In this document: in pieces, positions 35,466-44,190 of the stretch
Layout: each line of letters opens with the position of its first letter
Numbering within the stretch: the first letter of the stretch is position 1
DNA from: Hymenobacter coccineus
GTDB taxonomy: Bacteria; Bacteroidota; Bacteroidia; Cytophagales; Hymenobacteraceae
Reading direction: 5' to 3'
DNA length: 64,000 nt
Assembly: GCF_001816125.1 (NCBI RefSeq)
Contig: NZ_MDZA01000312.1
Span: 1-64,000 of the forward strand
Made by a program: the position numbers and the translations under genes
The notes under the pieces: model-generated
The model's input: only the letters and a program-made list of their open reading frames with translations
Told to the model about the DNA's origin: nothing
Databases searched by the model: none

Positions 35466-38289
35466 ATGGCTAAATTATTACCTATCTGGTATTTACTGCT
35501 GTGCTTTTGGCTGGTGGGGGCCCCGGCCGGCGCCAAGGCCCAGGCCGCGCCGCCCACCATCCCGGCCGGCTGGTGCTGAAGCTGCGGCCCGGGGGCACGC
35601 CGCCGCGCTGGCGGGGGCCCTGGCGCAGCTCGGGGCCACCGGCTGCCACCAGAAATTTCCGCACGCGCTGCCGCTTGATTTGGAGAAGCCCGGGGCCGTG
35701 GACCTGCGGGCGGTGTACGAGGTGGCGGTGCCGCCCGGCCTGCCCCTGGCCCGGGCCCGCAAGGTGCTGCTGGGCACCGGCGAAGTGGACTACGTGGAGC
35801 CGCTGTACGTGCGCGCCCCGCTGTACCAGCCCAACGACCCGCGGGCCGACTCGACTCTCACCGACCCCAACCAGGGACAGGTTTACCTCCGGCAAATTCG
35901 GGCCTACCGGGCCTGGGACGTGGTGCGCGGCGACAGCACGCTGGTCATCGGCATCACCGACGGCGGGGTGCGCCTCACCCACGAAGACCTGAAGGACCAC
36001 GTGCAGCACAACTACGCCGACCCCATCAACGGCATCGACGACGACCACGACGGCTACGTGGACAACTTCACGGGCTGGGACCTGGCCAACGGCGACAACG
36101 ACGCGGGCTTCGACGTTAAAATCATCCACGGCACACTGGCGGCGGGCGTGTGCGCCGCCACCCCCGACAACGGCCGCGGCATTGCGGGCGCGGGCTTCAA
36201 CTGCCGGTTCATGCCCCTGAACATCTACCCCAACGTGCCCGGCGGCACGTTTGCGGGCTTCGAGGCCATCGTGTACGCCGCTGACCACGGCTGCCGGGTC
36301 ATCAATATGTCGTGGGGCGGCACAGGCGGCTACTCCAAGTTCGAGCAGGATGCGTGCACCTACGCCGCCGTGAATCGCGATGCCGTGCTGGTGGCCGCTG
36401 CCGGCAACACCAACGCCGACCTGCACTTCTACCCCGCTTCCTACGAGCACGTTATCTCGGTATCGGGCGTGAACGAGCGCGACCAGAAAACTTCCAGCGC
36501 CACCTACTCGCGGCGCATCGACCTGGTGGCGCCCGGCGACAACATCCTCACCACCTACGGCTACCAGGGCACTACTTCGTCGGGGCCCCGATGCCGACTA
36601 CATCGCCGTGGGCGGCACCTCGTTTGCGGCGCCGCTGGTAGCGGCGGGCGCGGCGCTGGTGCGCCAGCGGTTTCCGGCCTACACCGCCGACCAAATAGCC
36701 GCCCAGCTGCGCCAAACCGCCGACCCGATTGACGCCGTGGCCGGCAACGCCACCTTTGCGGGCCGCCTGGGCACCGGGCGCCTCAACATGTACCGGGCCG
36801 TGGCCGCGCCCGCCCGCGAAGTGCGCGTGACGACTACCACCTTCACGCCCCTGCGCCGGGCCTACGCGCCGGGCACCACCCTGCGCCTCGCCGCCACCGT
36901 GCAGAATATGCTGCTGCCCGTGGCTGGCCTCACCGTCACGCTCACTTCCCTTTCGCCCCACCTGGCCGTGGTGCAGGGCACGTTTGCCGTGGGCGATTTG
37001 GCAACTATGTCCACCGCCGACAACTTGGCCACGCCCTTTGCCGTGGCCGTGGCCGCCGCCGGGGTGCCGCTGAACACCACCGCCACGCTGCGCTACCGCC
37101 TCACGGCCGCCGACGGCTACCAGACCGACCAGTTTGTGGAGCTGCTGCTGAACCCTGACTACGTGACCCTCGACGCCGGCGACCTTAGCCTGACCGTGAC
37201 CAGCCGCGGCAAGCTGGGCTACGACGACCTCGCCGCCACCCTCGGCGACGGCGCTACATACCAGGGCGAGGGGCCCCTGCTCAGCGAGGGCGGGCTGCTG
37301 CTGGCCACCTCCCCCACCCGCGTGGCCGACCGCCTGCGCACGAGCGGTAGCAACATCCGGCAATCGTTTTTCCAGGTGGCCCAAATCGGTTTCGCGCCCG
37401 CGGGGCCCCGGGCTGACCAGCTGGCCCGGGGCGCGTTCCAGGACACGGTGCCCGCCACCGCTGGGGCCCCGGCGCGCTCGGTGGGCGTGCGCGTGCGGCA
37501 GCGCGCCTACGCCTGGGCCTCGGCCACCCGCAAGGATTTCGTGGTGCTCGAATACACCCTACGCAACCTCACCGCCGATACCCTTAAACCGCTGTGCGCC
37601 GGCTTGTTCATGGACTGGGACCTGCCCACCGCGCCCGGCCTCAACGCCGCCGCCTACGACACCACCCGCGCCCTGGGCTACTGCTACGACCCCATCGCCA
37701 ACCGCATATTTGCCGGCGTGCAGCTGCTGCGCGGTGGGGCCCCGGCCGTGTACTCGTTCGACAACAACGCTCCCGCCGGCAGCCCCGTGCGCCTGGCCGA
37801 TGGCTTCTCGCCCGCCGAAAAATACCTCACCGTGAGCAGCGGCACCGCCCGCGCCCAGCGCACCGCCGGCCTGCCCACTGGGGCCGACGTGTCGCAAGTA
37901 GTCGGCACGCGCCTCGCCCAGCTGGCCCCCGGCGATTCGGTGTTGGTGACGTTCGCCGTGCTGGCCGCCCGCTCCCTGCCCGAGCTGCAAGCCGCCGCCG
38001 ATGCGTCCCGCCTCACCTACGCCACGCTGCTCCCCGCGCGGGCCCAGCCGGGGCCCCAGGCTTCGCCGCCTTCCCCAACCCCACCGCCGGGCCCCTGCGC
38101 CTGGAGCTACCTCCCAGCTTCGGCCTCACCGAAATCCAAGTGCTGAACGCTCTGGGCCAAACGGTGTTGCGCCGCCCCGGCAGCGGCGCTTCCGCCGAGT
38201 TGGATTTGAGCGGCTTGGCGCCGGGCATCTACACCGTTAGGGCCCTGGGCACGGGCGGTGTGCTGGCGAGCAGCGTGGTGCGGCGGTAG
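35466..38289 (+). CDS. S8 (subtilisin-family) serine protease with T9SS sorting domain, four apparent frameshifts
   Basis: Secreted subtilase of about 941 aa after repair. ATG 35466 begins the signal peptide (MAKLLPIWYLLLCFWLVGAPAGAKAQ). A propeptide-like region (GRLVLKLRPGG ... VYEVAVPPGLPLARARKVLLGTGEVDYVEPLY) leads to the S8 domain with Asp in VIGITDGGVRLTHEDL, His in IIHGTLAAGVC and Ser in GGTSFAAPLVAAGAAL, so the triad is intact. A beta-rich middle region and a type IX sorting domain (GFAAFPNPTAGPLRLELP ... LAPGIYTVRALGTGG) follow. Frame changes lie at about 35562 and 35590 (each lacks one base), 36585 (one extra C in GGGGCCCC) and 38058 (lacks one C in GGGGCCCC). Net minus two bases, matching the span. 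Either assembly errors in G/C runs or a decaying gene; I favour errors since the protein is otherwise well conserved. Confidence 0.85.
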
Positions 38290-38375
38290 GGAACTGTAAT
38301 GGTTGACCATATTCTTAAAAAGCTTCAAACGTAAACGAGGAGTTTTACCAAGCAGATAATAAACTTTTAGATATA

Positions 38376-38930
38376 ATGCGCAAATTTTCAAATCAATCAA
38401 TACGCATTCTATTGATCCAAATTATTGCTGTGATGTTTCTGGCAATTGGAATAAATCAACTCTTTCTAATTCGAGATGTTGATGTTATTGAATTGGCAAA
38501 TCATTATGGAGCATCAGAAGTACCTAAACATCTTCAGGAAAAATATGGACCTGCGATAACAGAAAAAATCATATCAATGATGATGCGAGATGATTACGCT
38601 AATTCGCTTGCAATGGTAGTAGGATGCCTTTTTTCAGCTATAATAGTTTGGCACAGCACAGTAACTCGATTATTACCGGTAGGCCTTTATTTCTTTTCAG
38701 TATTAATAATTAAAATTGGAGTATATAAATCACACTTTATATTGACAATTATCAATTCATCCCATGTACCAATTGCCTCATTTGGCCTATTGCCAGCATT
38801 ATGGGCAACAGGAATTTTATTTATTGGAGGAGCAGTAGTGCTGTTTTTTAATAAACAATTAAACGGCTTTGCAGCTACTTCCGCGCTGGCTGTGCCCCCA
38901 TTACAAACGCTAGCTCCCCGCCGCCCATAA
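38376..38930 (+). CDS. AT-rich membrane protein of unknown function, fused tail
   Basis: 184 aa with four hydrophobic segments (IRILLIQIIAVMFLAIGINQLFLI, SLAMVVGCLFSAIIVWHS, LLPVGLYFFSVLIIKIGVY, ALWATGILFIGGAVVLFF). The gene is far more AT-rich than its surroundings and uses AT-ending codons, which suggests recent acquisition. Its last ~20 codons (AATSALAVPPLQTLAPRRP) suddenly become GC-rich because they read antisense through a fossil of a GH92 gene (38880-38975), so the original C-terminus was probably lost or replaced. Function unknown. ATG 38376 follows a suitable AT-rich leader. Confidence 0.7.
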   Translation: MRKFSNQSIRILLIQIIAVMFLAIGINQLFLIRDVDVIELANHYGASEVPKHLQEKYGPAITEKIISMMMRDDYANSLAMVVGCLFSAIIVWHSTVTRLLPVGLYFFSVLIIKIGVYKSHFILTIINSSHVPIASFGLLPALWATGILFIGGAVVLFFNKQLNGFAATSALAVPPLQTLAPRRP

Positions 38931-38975
38931 CCTTGCTACGGGCAGGAACGGGCGCATCAGCAACTTACCGTTTGG
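38880..38975 (-). pseudogene. Fossil of a GH92 C-terminus
   Basis: On the minus strand this reads GKLLMRPFLPVA, then after a one-base gap VMGGGELAFVMGAQPAR. The intact GH92 gene ends GKLLTRPFIPVAEVMRGGELAFVMGARPMRK. DNA identity over about 75 bp with 39823-39896 is roughly 80 percent by eye. It is in the same orientation as the intact gene, on the other side of the toxin-antitoxin pair, so it is either a relic of a second GH92 gene or a duplicated 3' end. Confidence 0.75.
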
Positions 38976-38984
38976 TTTTGAAGC

Positions 38985-39332
38985 CTACTGCGCCAACGGC
39001 TGCAAGAGAATCTTTACCTCCACGTTTAGCGCTTTGAATACCCGGCGCAACGTGTCGATGGTTACGTTTGAGGAATTGCGTTCCAGTTTGCTGATTTGGG
39101 ATTTCTGTACCCCGAGGCGTTCGCCCAATTGGTCTTGGGTGAGATGGTTACGCAGGCGGTACTCACGGATGGATTTGGGTAAAAGTTCGAGGGTTACCCG
39201 ATCTTCATATTCGGTGCGTTCGGATGTACCGGGTGCGCCAAATAGCTCGTCTTCCAGGTCGTTGAAGGCAACTAGGTTTAAGGGCGAGTCATGGTATGAA
39301 ACCGGATTAATAGGCGTGGTTGCGGTAGTCAT
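38985..39332 (-). CDS. XRE-family antitoxin, HigA-like
   Basis: 115 aa. The C-terminal half is a clear helix-turn-helix (SIREYRLRNHLTQDQLGERLGVQKSQISKLERNSSNVTIDTLRRVFKAL), ending VEVKILLQPL. The N-terminal half is polar with an acidic patch (NDLEDELFGAPGTSERTEYEDRV) and probably wraps the toxin. It follows the RelE-like toxin gene with a 37-base gap, the HigBA order (toxin first), and most likely represses its own operon. GC is lower than the chromosome. It sits between a GH92 fossil and the intact GH92 gene, in the accessory region. Confidence 0.88.
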   Translation of the reverse strand: MTTATTPINPVSYHDSPLNLVAFNDLEDELFGAPGTSERTEYEDRVTLELLPKSIREYRLRNHLTQDQLGERLGVQKSQISKLERNSSNVTIDTLRRVFKALNVEVKILLQPLAQ

Positions 39333-39369
39333 AGTAATAAAGCATTAAGATGATTTTTGAGGTTGGCAA

Positions 39370-39708
39370 TTATTTACCAAAGTGCTTCTTCTTCATTTGT
39401 TCGGCCTTCTTTATTTCCTGTGATGGCGTTTTTTGAGTCTTTTTATCCAAGCCATGCGTGCAGACAATTAGCGTGTCAGCGGCACCCCGCGTATCCCAAA
39501 AGGCGAAGAGGCGGTACGTATGATTAGGGGCAATGACGCTAAATTCATAGATGCCGTCTGTATTGGCCAGTTTCTTGAAGTTGTGGACGGCTTCGCTATT
39601 CTGTAGCTTACGAATACTGGCTCCGAATTCGTACCGGGTTTCCTTTTCCAACGCTTTCAGAAATTCTTTGGCCTCTGGCGTTAAAACGGCAATGATTGGT
39701 TTTGACAT
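39370..39708 (-). CDS. RelE/ParE superfamily toxin, HigB/Gp49-like
   Basis: 112 aa, probably an mRNA interferase of the HigB (phage Gp49-like) branch. Features: EFLKALEKETRYEFGASIRKLQNSEA, FKKLANTDGIYEFSVIAPNHTYRLFAFWDTRGAADTLIVCTHGLDKKTQKTP and the Lys-rich C-terminal helix SQEIKKAEQMKKKHF. These match the family pattern of a beta-sheet with basic catalytic residues. ATG 39708 (MSKPIIAVLTP) is preferred to TTG 39714. The antitoxin gene follows directly. Composition is AT-richer than the neighbouring GH92 gene, in line with horizontal gain. Confidence 0.88.
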   Translation of the reverse strand: MSKPIIAVLTPEAKEFLKALEKETRYEFGASIRKLQNSEAVHNFKKLANTDGIYEFSVIAPNHTYRLFAFWDTRGAADTLIVCTHGLDKKTQKTPSQEIKKAEQMKKKHFGK

Positions 39709-39792
39709 AGGCAAGAAGTCAGCGCATATGAATAGCCAAGACTACTACTAGACAACGCCAAGATACTAAATGTTTCTTTATAACGACACCTC

Positions 39793-42090
39793 CTACTTGC
39801 GCATCGGCCGCGCACCCATCACGAACGCCAGCTCCCCGCCCCTCATTACCTCGGCTACGGGGATGAACGGGCGCGTGAGCAGCTTGCCGTTGAGGCGGGC
39901 CGATTGGACATAGACGTTTTTAGGGCCCTGGTTTTTGACGGTGACAGTGAAGGTTTTGCCGTTTTCTAGACGCAAGGTGGCGCCTTGCACGGCGGGGCTG
40001 CCCAGGGCGTACTCGCCCGAGGCGGGGGCCACAGGGTAGAAGCCCAGGGCGCTGAAGATGTACCAGGCGCTCATCTGGCCGCAGTCGTCGTTGCCGCCCA
40101 GGCCGTCGGGCGTGGGGTGGTACATTTTGGGCAGGATCATGCGCACGCGGGCCTGGGTTTTCCAGGGTTGGTTGGTCCAGTCGTAGAGGTAGGCCACGTG
40201 GTGGGCGGGCTCGTTGCCGTGCACGTAGTTGCCGATGATGCCGTCGCGGGTGATGTCCTCGGTTTCGGCGAAGAACTTGTCGGGCAAGTTCATGGTGAAC
40301 AGCGAATCGAGGTGCGGCACGAAGCGGGCGTTGCCGCCCATCTTGGCGATGAGGCCGGCGGGATCTTGGGGCACGGCGAGGCTGTAGTTCCAGGCGTTGC
40401 CCTCGATGAAGCCCTGGCCGTTGGTGCTCAGCACGTCGAACTTGGCCCGGAAGGCGCCGTCGGCCGCACGGGGCCGCATGTAGCCAATGCGGGCGTCGTA
40501 CACGTTTTGCCAGTTATTGGCCCGCTTGCTGAACTCCTGGTACAGGTCGGCGTGGCCCAGCTTTTGGGCCAGTTGGGCAATGCACCAGTCATCCAGGGCG
40601 TACTCTAGGGTGGTGGACACGGAGGTGCCGCTGCGGCCGTCGGGCACGTAGCCGCGGTCCAAGTAGTCGCCCAACCCGTCGTACCAGCGGTGGCGGGCGG
40701 TGGCCACGCAGGCGGCCAGGGCCCGCTCGGCCTGCGCGGCCGGCACGGTGCCGGTGAGCACGGCGTCGGCCAGTACGGAGACGCTGTGGTAGCCGCTCAT
40801 GCACCAGTTTTCGTTGGCGTAGTGGCTCCACACGGGCAGCATGTGCTCGGCGCTCTGGTCGTAGTGGGCCAGCATGGATTGCACCATGTCGGCGTTGCGC
40901 TTGGGTTGGATGAGGTTGAAGAGCGGGTGCAGGGCCCGAAACGTGTCCCAGAGCGAGAACGTGGTGTAGTTGGTGAAGCCTTCGGCCTGGTGGTTGTTCT
41001 GGTCGAGGCCGCGGTACTGGCCATCCACGTCCTGGTAAATGGTCGGGGTAAGGCAGGCGTGGTACATGGCCGTGTAGAAGTTGTCCTTGTCCACCTTAGC
41101 GCCCTGGATTTCGACCTTGCCCAGCTCCTGCTGCCACAGGGCTTGGCCCTGGCGGCGCAGGGCGTCGAAGTCCCAGCCCGGGGCCTCGGCGCGCAGGTTG
41201 CGCAGGGCCCCGGCGGTGCTGGTGGAGGAAAGCGCCATCTTCAGCAGCACCTGCTCGCCGGCCTTGGTGGCGAAGTCGAAGTGCAGCCGCAGCTGGTGGC
41301 CGGCCAGGTCGGGCCAGTCGTGCACCTGGTCGAAGCGACCCCAGAAGCCGCGGTAGGGCTCCTTCTGGTCGTAGTTGCGGCTGCCGTAGTGCGCAAAGGG
41401 CTTCGAGAATTGGAGCGCGAAGTACTCGGTGCGGGTGCGGCCCCAGCCGTTGGTTTGGCGGTAGCCGGTCACCAGCGAGTCGTTTTCCACGCGCACGAAC
41501 GTCCACACGTTTTTGCCCGGGTAGTTGTAAATACCGGCCATCAGGTCGAGCACGATGTGCGCGTCGGCGGCCTGCGGAAACGTGTAGCGGTGCACGCCCA
41601 CCCGGGCCGTGGCCGTGAGCTCGGCCAGCACGCCGGGGTCTTCCAGCTTCACGCGGTAATAGGCCGGCTCGGCCACTTCGGTTTTGTGCGAGTAGCGCGA
41701 GCGGTAGCCGCTGCCGGGCCGGGCGGCGGTACCGGGGTTGAGGCGCAGGGGCCCCACGGTGGGCATCACCAGGAAGTCGCCGAGGTCGGAGTGGCCCGTG
41801 CCGCTGAAGTGGGTGTGGCTGAAGCCCACGATGGTGGGGTCGTCGTACTGGTAGCCGGCGCAGTAGCGGTACACCTCGGGGTTGTACTTGCCCTCGGGCG
41901 TGGCGTAGCTCAGCGTGTCGGTGTCGGGGCTGAGCTGCACCATGCCGAAGGGCACCGTGGCGCCGGGAAAGGTGTGGCCCATTTTGGCCGTGCCCACCAG
42001 CGGGTGGGCGTACTGCATGAGGTTGGCGGGGCCCTGGGCCTGGGCGGCCCCGGCCAGGCCCAGCAGCAAAGCTAGCGTTGCGGTTTTCAT
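39793..42090 (-). CDS. GH92 family alpha-mannosidase, secreted
   Basis: 765 aa glycoside hydrolase family 92, a Ca-dependent exo-alpha-mannosidase family acting on mannose-containing glycans. Signal peptide MKTATLALLLGLAGAAQAQ, then the N-terminal beta-sandwich (YAHPLVGTAKMGHTFPGATVPFGMVQLSPDTD, YQYDDPTIVGFSHTHFSGTGHSDLGDFLVMP) and the (alpha/alpha)6 barrel (TYTTFSLWDTFRALHPLF, GFIEGNAWNYSLAVPQD). The family hallmark GGNDDCGQMSAWYIFSALGFYPV is present near the C-terminus with the catalytic acid. Length is normal. It would act in the periplasm or outside, possibly with the glycosylasparaginase and sugar kinase at 10 kb in N-glycan use. A fossil of a related 3' end lies at 38880-38975. Confidence 0.95.
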   Translation of the reverse strand: MKTATLALLLGLAGAAQAQGPANLMQYAHPLVGTAKMGHTFPGATVPFGMVQLSPDTDTLSYATPEGKYNPEVYRYCAGYQYDDPTIVGFSHTHFSGTGHSDLGDFLVMPTVGPLRLNPGTAARPGSGYRSRYSHKTEVAEPAYYRVKLEDPGVLAELTATARVGVHRYTFPQAADAHIVLDLMAGIYNYPGKNVWTFVRVENDSLVTGYRQTNGWGRTRTEYFALQFSKPFAHYGSRNYDQKEPYRGFWGRFDQVHDWPDLAGHQLRLHFDFATKAGEQVLLKMALSSTSTAGALRNLRAEAPGWDFDALRRQGQALWQQELGKVEIQGAKVDKDNFYTAMYHACLTPTIYQDVDGQYRGLDQNNHQAEGFTNYTTFSLWDTFRALHPLFNLIQPKRNADMVQSMLAHYDQSAEHMLPVWSHYANENWCMSGYHSVSVLADAVLTGTVPAAQAERALAACVATARHRWYDGLGDYLDRGYVPDGRSGTSVSTTLEYALDDWCIAQLAQKLGHADLYQEFSKRANNWQNVYDARIGYMRPRAADGAFRAKFDVLSTNGQGFIEGNAWNYSLAVPQDPAGLIAKMGGNARFVPHLDSLFTMNLPDKFFAETEDITRDGIIGNYVHGNEPAHHVAYLYDWTNQPWKTQARVRMILPKMYHPTPDGLGGNDDCGQMSAWYIFSALGFYPVAPASGEYALGSPAVQGATLRLENGKTFTVTVKNQGPKNVYVQSARLNGKLLTRPFIPVAEVMRGGELAFVMGARPMRK

Positions 42091-42380
42091 ACCAGCAAAT
42101 AAAGGCGGCGGGGCCCCACGCAGGCCGCGGGCGGGGCGTGGGGTCCCTTTTTACAGGTTGCGACCCGCGCTTATTTAGCAACTATTATTTTTAGTAAATA
42201 ATTGGTTTTTTAGCGCAAACTGTTGGGGGCCCAGTTGCGTATATTTGATGAATAATGGGGCATAAACTATTTTTAATGAGATTTTAATCTAAAACTCATA
42301 ACAATTTACTAGCATTGCCTGTGCAGTAAAAAGTGCTGCCAATATTTTTAGTGTTTCACAATTATTTCGTATCTTTGGGT

Positions 42381-42629
42381 ATGTCCAACGTCAAGCTCCC
42401 GACCCCCGCTCCCGTGCAGCTTTTCGCTCGCTGCGTGAACGCCGACCACCGCCCCACCGACTACATCGGCGACTGGCCCGCCGCTGGCCGCGTGTACCCC
42501 GTGCGGGTGCTGCCCCACGTGCGCACCGGCGCGCCGCAAGTGCACGTGCTGGGCTTCCACGCCGAGCGCCCCTACGGCGCCTTCGCTCCCCACCGCTTCG
42601 AGCAGGTGGCTGAGCTCTGGCTCAACTAA
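42381..42629 (+). CDS. Small conserved hypothetical protein, 82 aa
   Basis: Short basic protein (MSNVKLPTPAPVQLFARCVNADHRPTDY) with mixed strands and an overall SH3-like look (GRVYPVRVLPHVRTGAPQVHVLGFHAE, ...PHRFEQVAELWLN), no signal peptide or membrane segment. ATG 42381 lies 4 bases after a TATCTTTG box (42370-42377), which would give an almost leaderless transcript, with a weak TTTT at the -33 position. The upstream 200 bases (42176-42370) are AT-rich and contain no gene. Function unknown. Confidence 0.72.
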   Translation: MSNVKLPTPAPVQLFARCVNADHRPTDYIGDWPAAGRVYPVRVLPHVRTGAPQVHVLGFHAERPYGAFAPHRFEQVAELWLN

Positions 42630-42726
42630 GTTATTAGCCATTAGCTGCTAGCTACTAGCTTTTAGTTGTAAGCCGGTGCGTGGTTGCTTTCGACTCACCC
42701 CATCCTTCGCCCGCAGCCAAGCTGCG

Positions 42727-42761
42727 AAAAGCCCCGACGGCCAACGCCCACGGGGCTTTTT
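42727..42761. terminator. Terminator between convergent genes
   Basis: AAAAGCCCCG and CGGGGCTTTT with a 15-nt loop (further pairing inside), A/T runs on both sides. Lies between the small protein gene and the TIGR02117 gene. Confidence 0.8.
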
Positions 42762-42785
42762 CATGTCCGGTGAGGCCCCGGGGCC

Positions 42786-43511
42786 CTACTCGGCGCTGCC
42801 TTCGGGCGGCTTGCCGCTGCGGCCGTACTGGTAGAAAATACCGGTTTCGAAGGGCGTCCAGAGGCTGGCCTTCTGGCCGGCCACTTTCAGGGCGTTGTTG
42901 GTCCAGGTGTTGCAGGTGCGCAGGATGCTGTAGGTGCCGTGGGCCTCGTAAAAGGCGTCGTCGGGGCCGTAGCTGTGGCCCGGAATCCAGCGCACGTTGC
43001 CCGCCGCGTCGTGCTGGAAGCTGGCCTGGATGTAGGCAATGAGCCGGGCGTACTCGGCGCGGCTCAGGTGCAGCGGCACGCAGGCCGGCGAGGACACCAG
43101 GTCGGCGGCGCGGTAGAAGGTGGCGTGCATGGCCGTGGTACTCAGCCAAAAGCCGGCCTTGATGGCCGTGCTGGCCTTGAGTTCGGCCCAGGTGGGCGTG
43201 TCCATGTAAAAGCCCTTATCGCCCCACCCAATGCCCACGTAGCCAAACGACGGGTCGTTGGCCTGGGTGTGGGCGTAGGGCAGTTGCCGCGACCAGTCGA
43301 ACTGGTCGGTGCGCACGGGCAGCACCAGGTCGGAGTGCACGCCGTTGGTGAAGATGAAGACTTCTACGTCGGCCGGGGCCCCGGGGTCGGCCTTGGCCAC
43401 CGGAATGCGCTCGAGCACCAGCGACGTGCCCATGTACAGGGCCACGGTGCCCACCACCGCCCCCACCGCGTAGCCGGCAATCTTCAAAGTTGTGCGGAGA
43501 AAGGCGGCCAT
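42786..43511 (-). CDS. TIGR02117/DUF2459 family protein
   Basis: 241 aa. One N-terminal membrane helix (TTLKIAGYAVGAVVGTVALYMGTSL), then a periplasmic domain with the family motifs EVFIFTNGVHSDLVLPV, FGYVGIGWGDKGFYMDTPTW, and RTCNTWTNNALK near the end. A His, Cys and Asn pattern suggests a papain-like fold, but activity is unknown. Members are often next to urease or envelope genes; no such link here. ATG 43511 gives a normal basic start. Cell location: inner membrane facing the periplasm. Confidence 0.88.
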   Translation of the reverse strand: MAAFLRTTLKIAGYAVGAVVGTVALYMGTSLVLERIPVAKADPGAPADVEVFIFTNGVHSDLVLPVRTDQFDWSRQLPYAHTQANDPSFGYVGIGWGDKGFYMDTPTWAELKASTAIKAGFWLSTTAMHATFYRAADLVSSPACVPLHLSRAEYARLIAYIQASFQHDAAGNVRWIPGHSYGPDDAFYEAHGTYSILRTCNTWTNNALKVAGQKASLWTPFETGIFYQYGRSGKPPEGSAE

Positions 43512-43600
43512 AATACGGTTGGGTTTAGGGCCGCAAGTACGGCACGGGGCCCCGGAAGCAACGCGCTGGGGGCCCCTACCTTTGGTTTTTAGCCGCGCCC

Positions 43601-44023
43601 ATGCCCGTTCCCCCCGCCCCCGCCGACGAAGAAATCTACCAAATCCCGGCCGCGTACCGGAAGATGGAAAACACCCACATCCTGTTCTGGCTCGTCAAGG
43701 ACATCAGCTGGTGCATGATCTGGAAAACGCTGGGCCTGTTGATGGTGGGCCCCACGCTGGGCATCGCCATCGTCATCGCCTGGCGCACGCGGGCCTACAA
43801 GTCGGAGCTAGCCCACAACTTGGCCATCGTGTTCTGGATCACGGCCAACTCGTACTGGATGGCCAGCGAATTCTTCCACTTCGATGCCGTGGTGGTGGCC
43901 CCGGGCGTCACCGGCAAGCATCTGGCGCTGGTGCCGTTCCTCATCGGACTCGGCATTTTGCTCTACTACTATCTCGTGCAAAAGCCCCGCGAAACGCGGG
44001 AAACGCAAGTAGCTACGCTGTAA
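43601..44023 (+). CDS. Hypothetical membrane protein, 140 aa
   Basis: Small protein with three or four hydrophobic segments (LFWLVKDISWCMIWKTLGLLMVGPTLGIAIVIAW, LAIVFWITANSYWMASEFFHF, LVPFLIGLGILLYYYLV). The first half has a cluster HILFWLVKDISWCMIWK of aromatic residues plus FFHFD, which is typical of an uncharacterised family in Bacteroidota. No motif for an enzyme. It has a TACCTTTG box at 43577-43584, 16 bases before the ATG, implying a short leader, and is divergent from the TIGR02117 gene. Followed by a MITE-like element. Confidence 0.8.
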   Translation: MPVPPAPADEEIYQIPAAYRKMENTHILFWLVKDISWCMIWKTLGLLMVGPTLGIAIVIAWRTRAYKSELAHNLAIVFWITANSYWMASEFFHFDAVVVAPGVTGKHLALVPFLIGLGILLYYYLVQKPRETRETQVATL

Positions 44024-44049
44024 TTACGGAGCTTACGCAAAACGGCAGT

Positions 44050-44185
44050 GTGCTAAAAAGGGGTGGTCCAGCGAATTGCCCGAAGGTCTTCGTCGGGCCA
44101 CTCTTACTTGGGAACAGCGGCTCCGGGGCCTTGCAAGAGTGGCCCGACGACAGAAAAAGTCGCCGGACCACCCCGTTTTAGCACA
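44050..44185. mobile_element. MITE-like element, copy 3 of 3
   Basis: Outer arms GTGCTAAAAAGGGGTGGTCC and GGACCACCCCGTTTTAGCAC pair with one mismatch. The interior (GCGAATTGCCCGAAG, CGTCGGGCCACTCTTACT, GAACAGCGGCTCCGG) closely matches the 4.76-kb copy, while the right arm matches the 19.1-kb copy. No coding capacity. Shared right arm and shared interior suggest the three copies exchange sequence or descend from one parent. Confidence 0.82.
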
Positions 44186-44190
44186 CCGCC

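Noticed and set aside
40690..42075. 461-residue frame opposite the GH92 gene
   Set aside because: Antisense shadow; the minus strand encodes a full GH92 enzyme.
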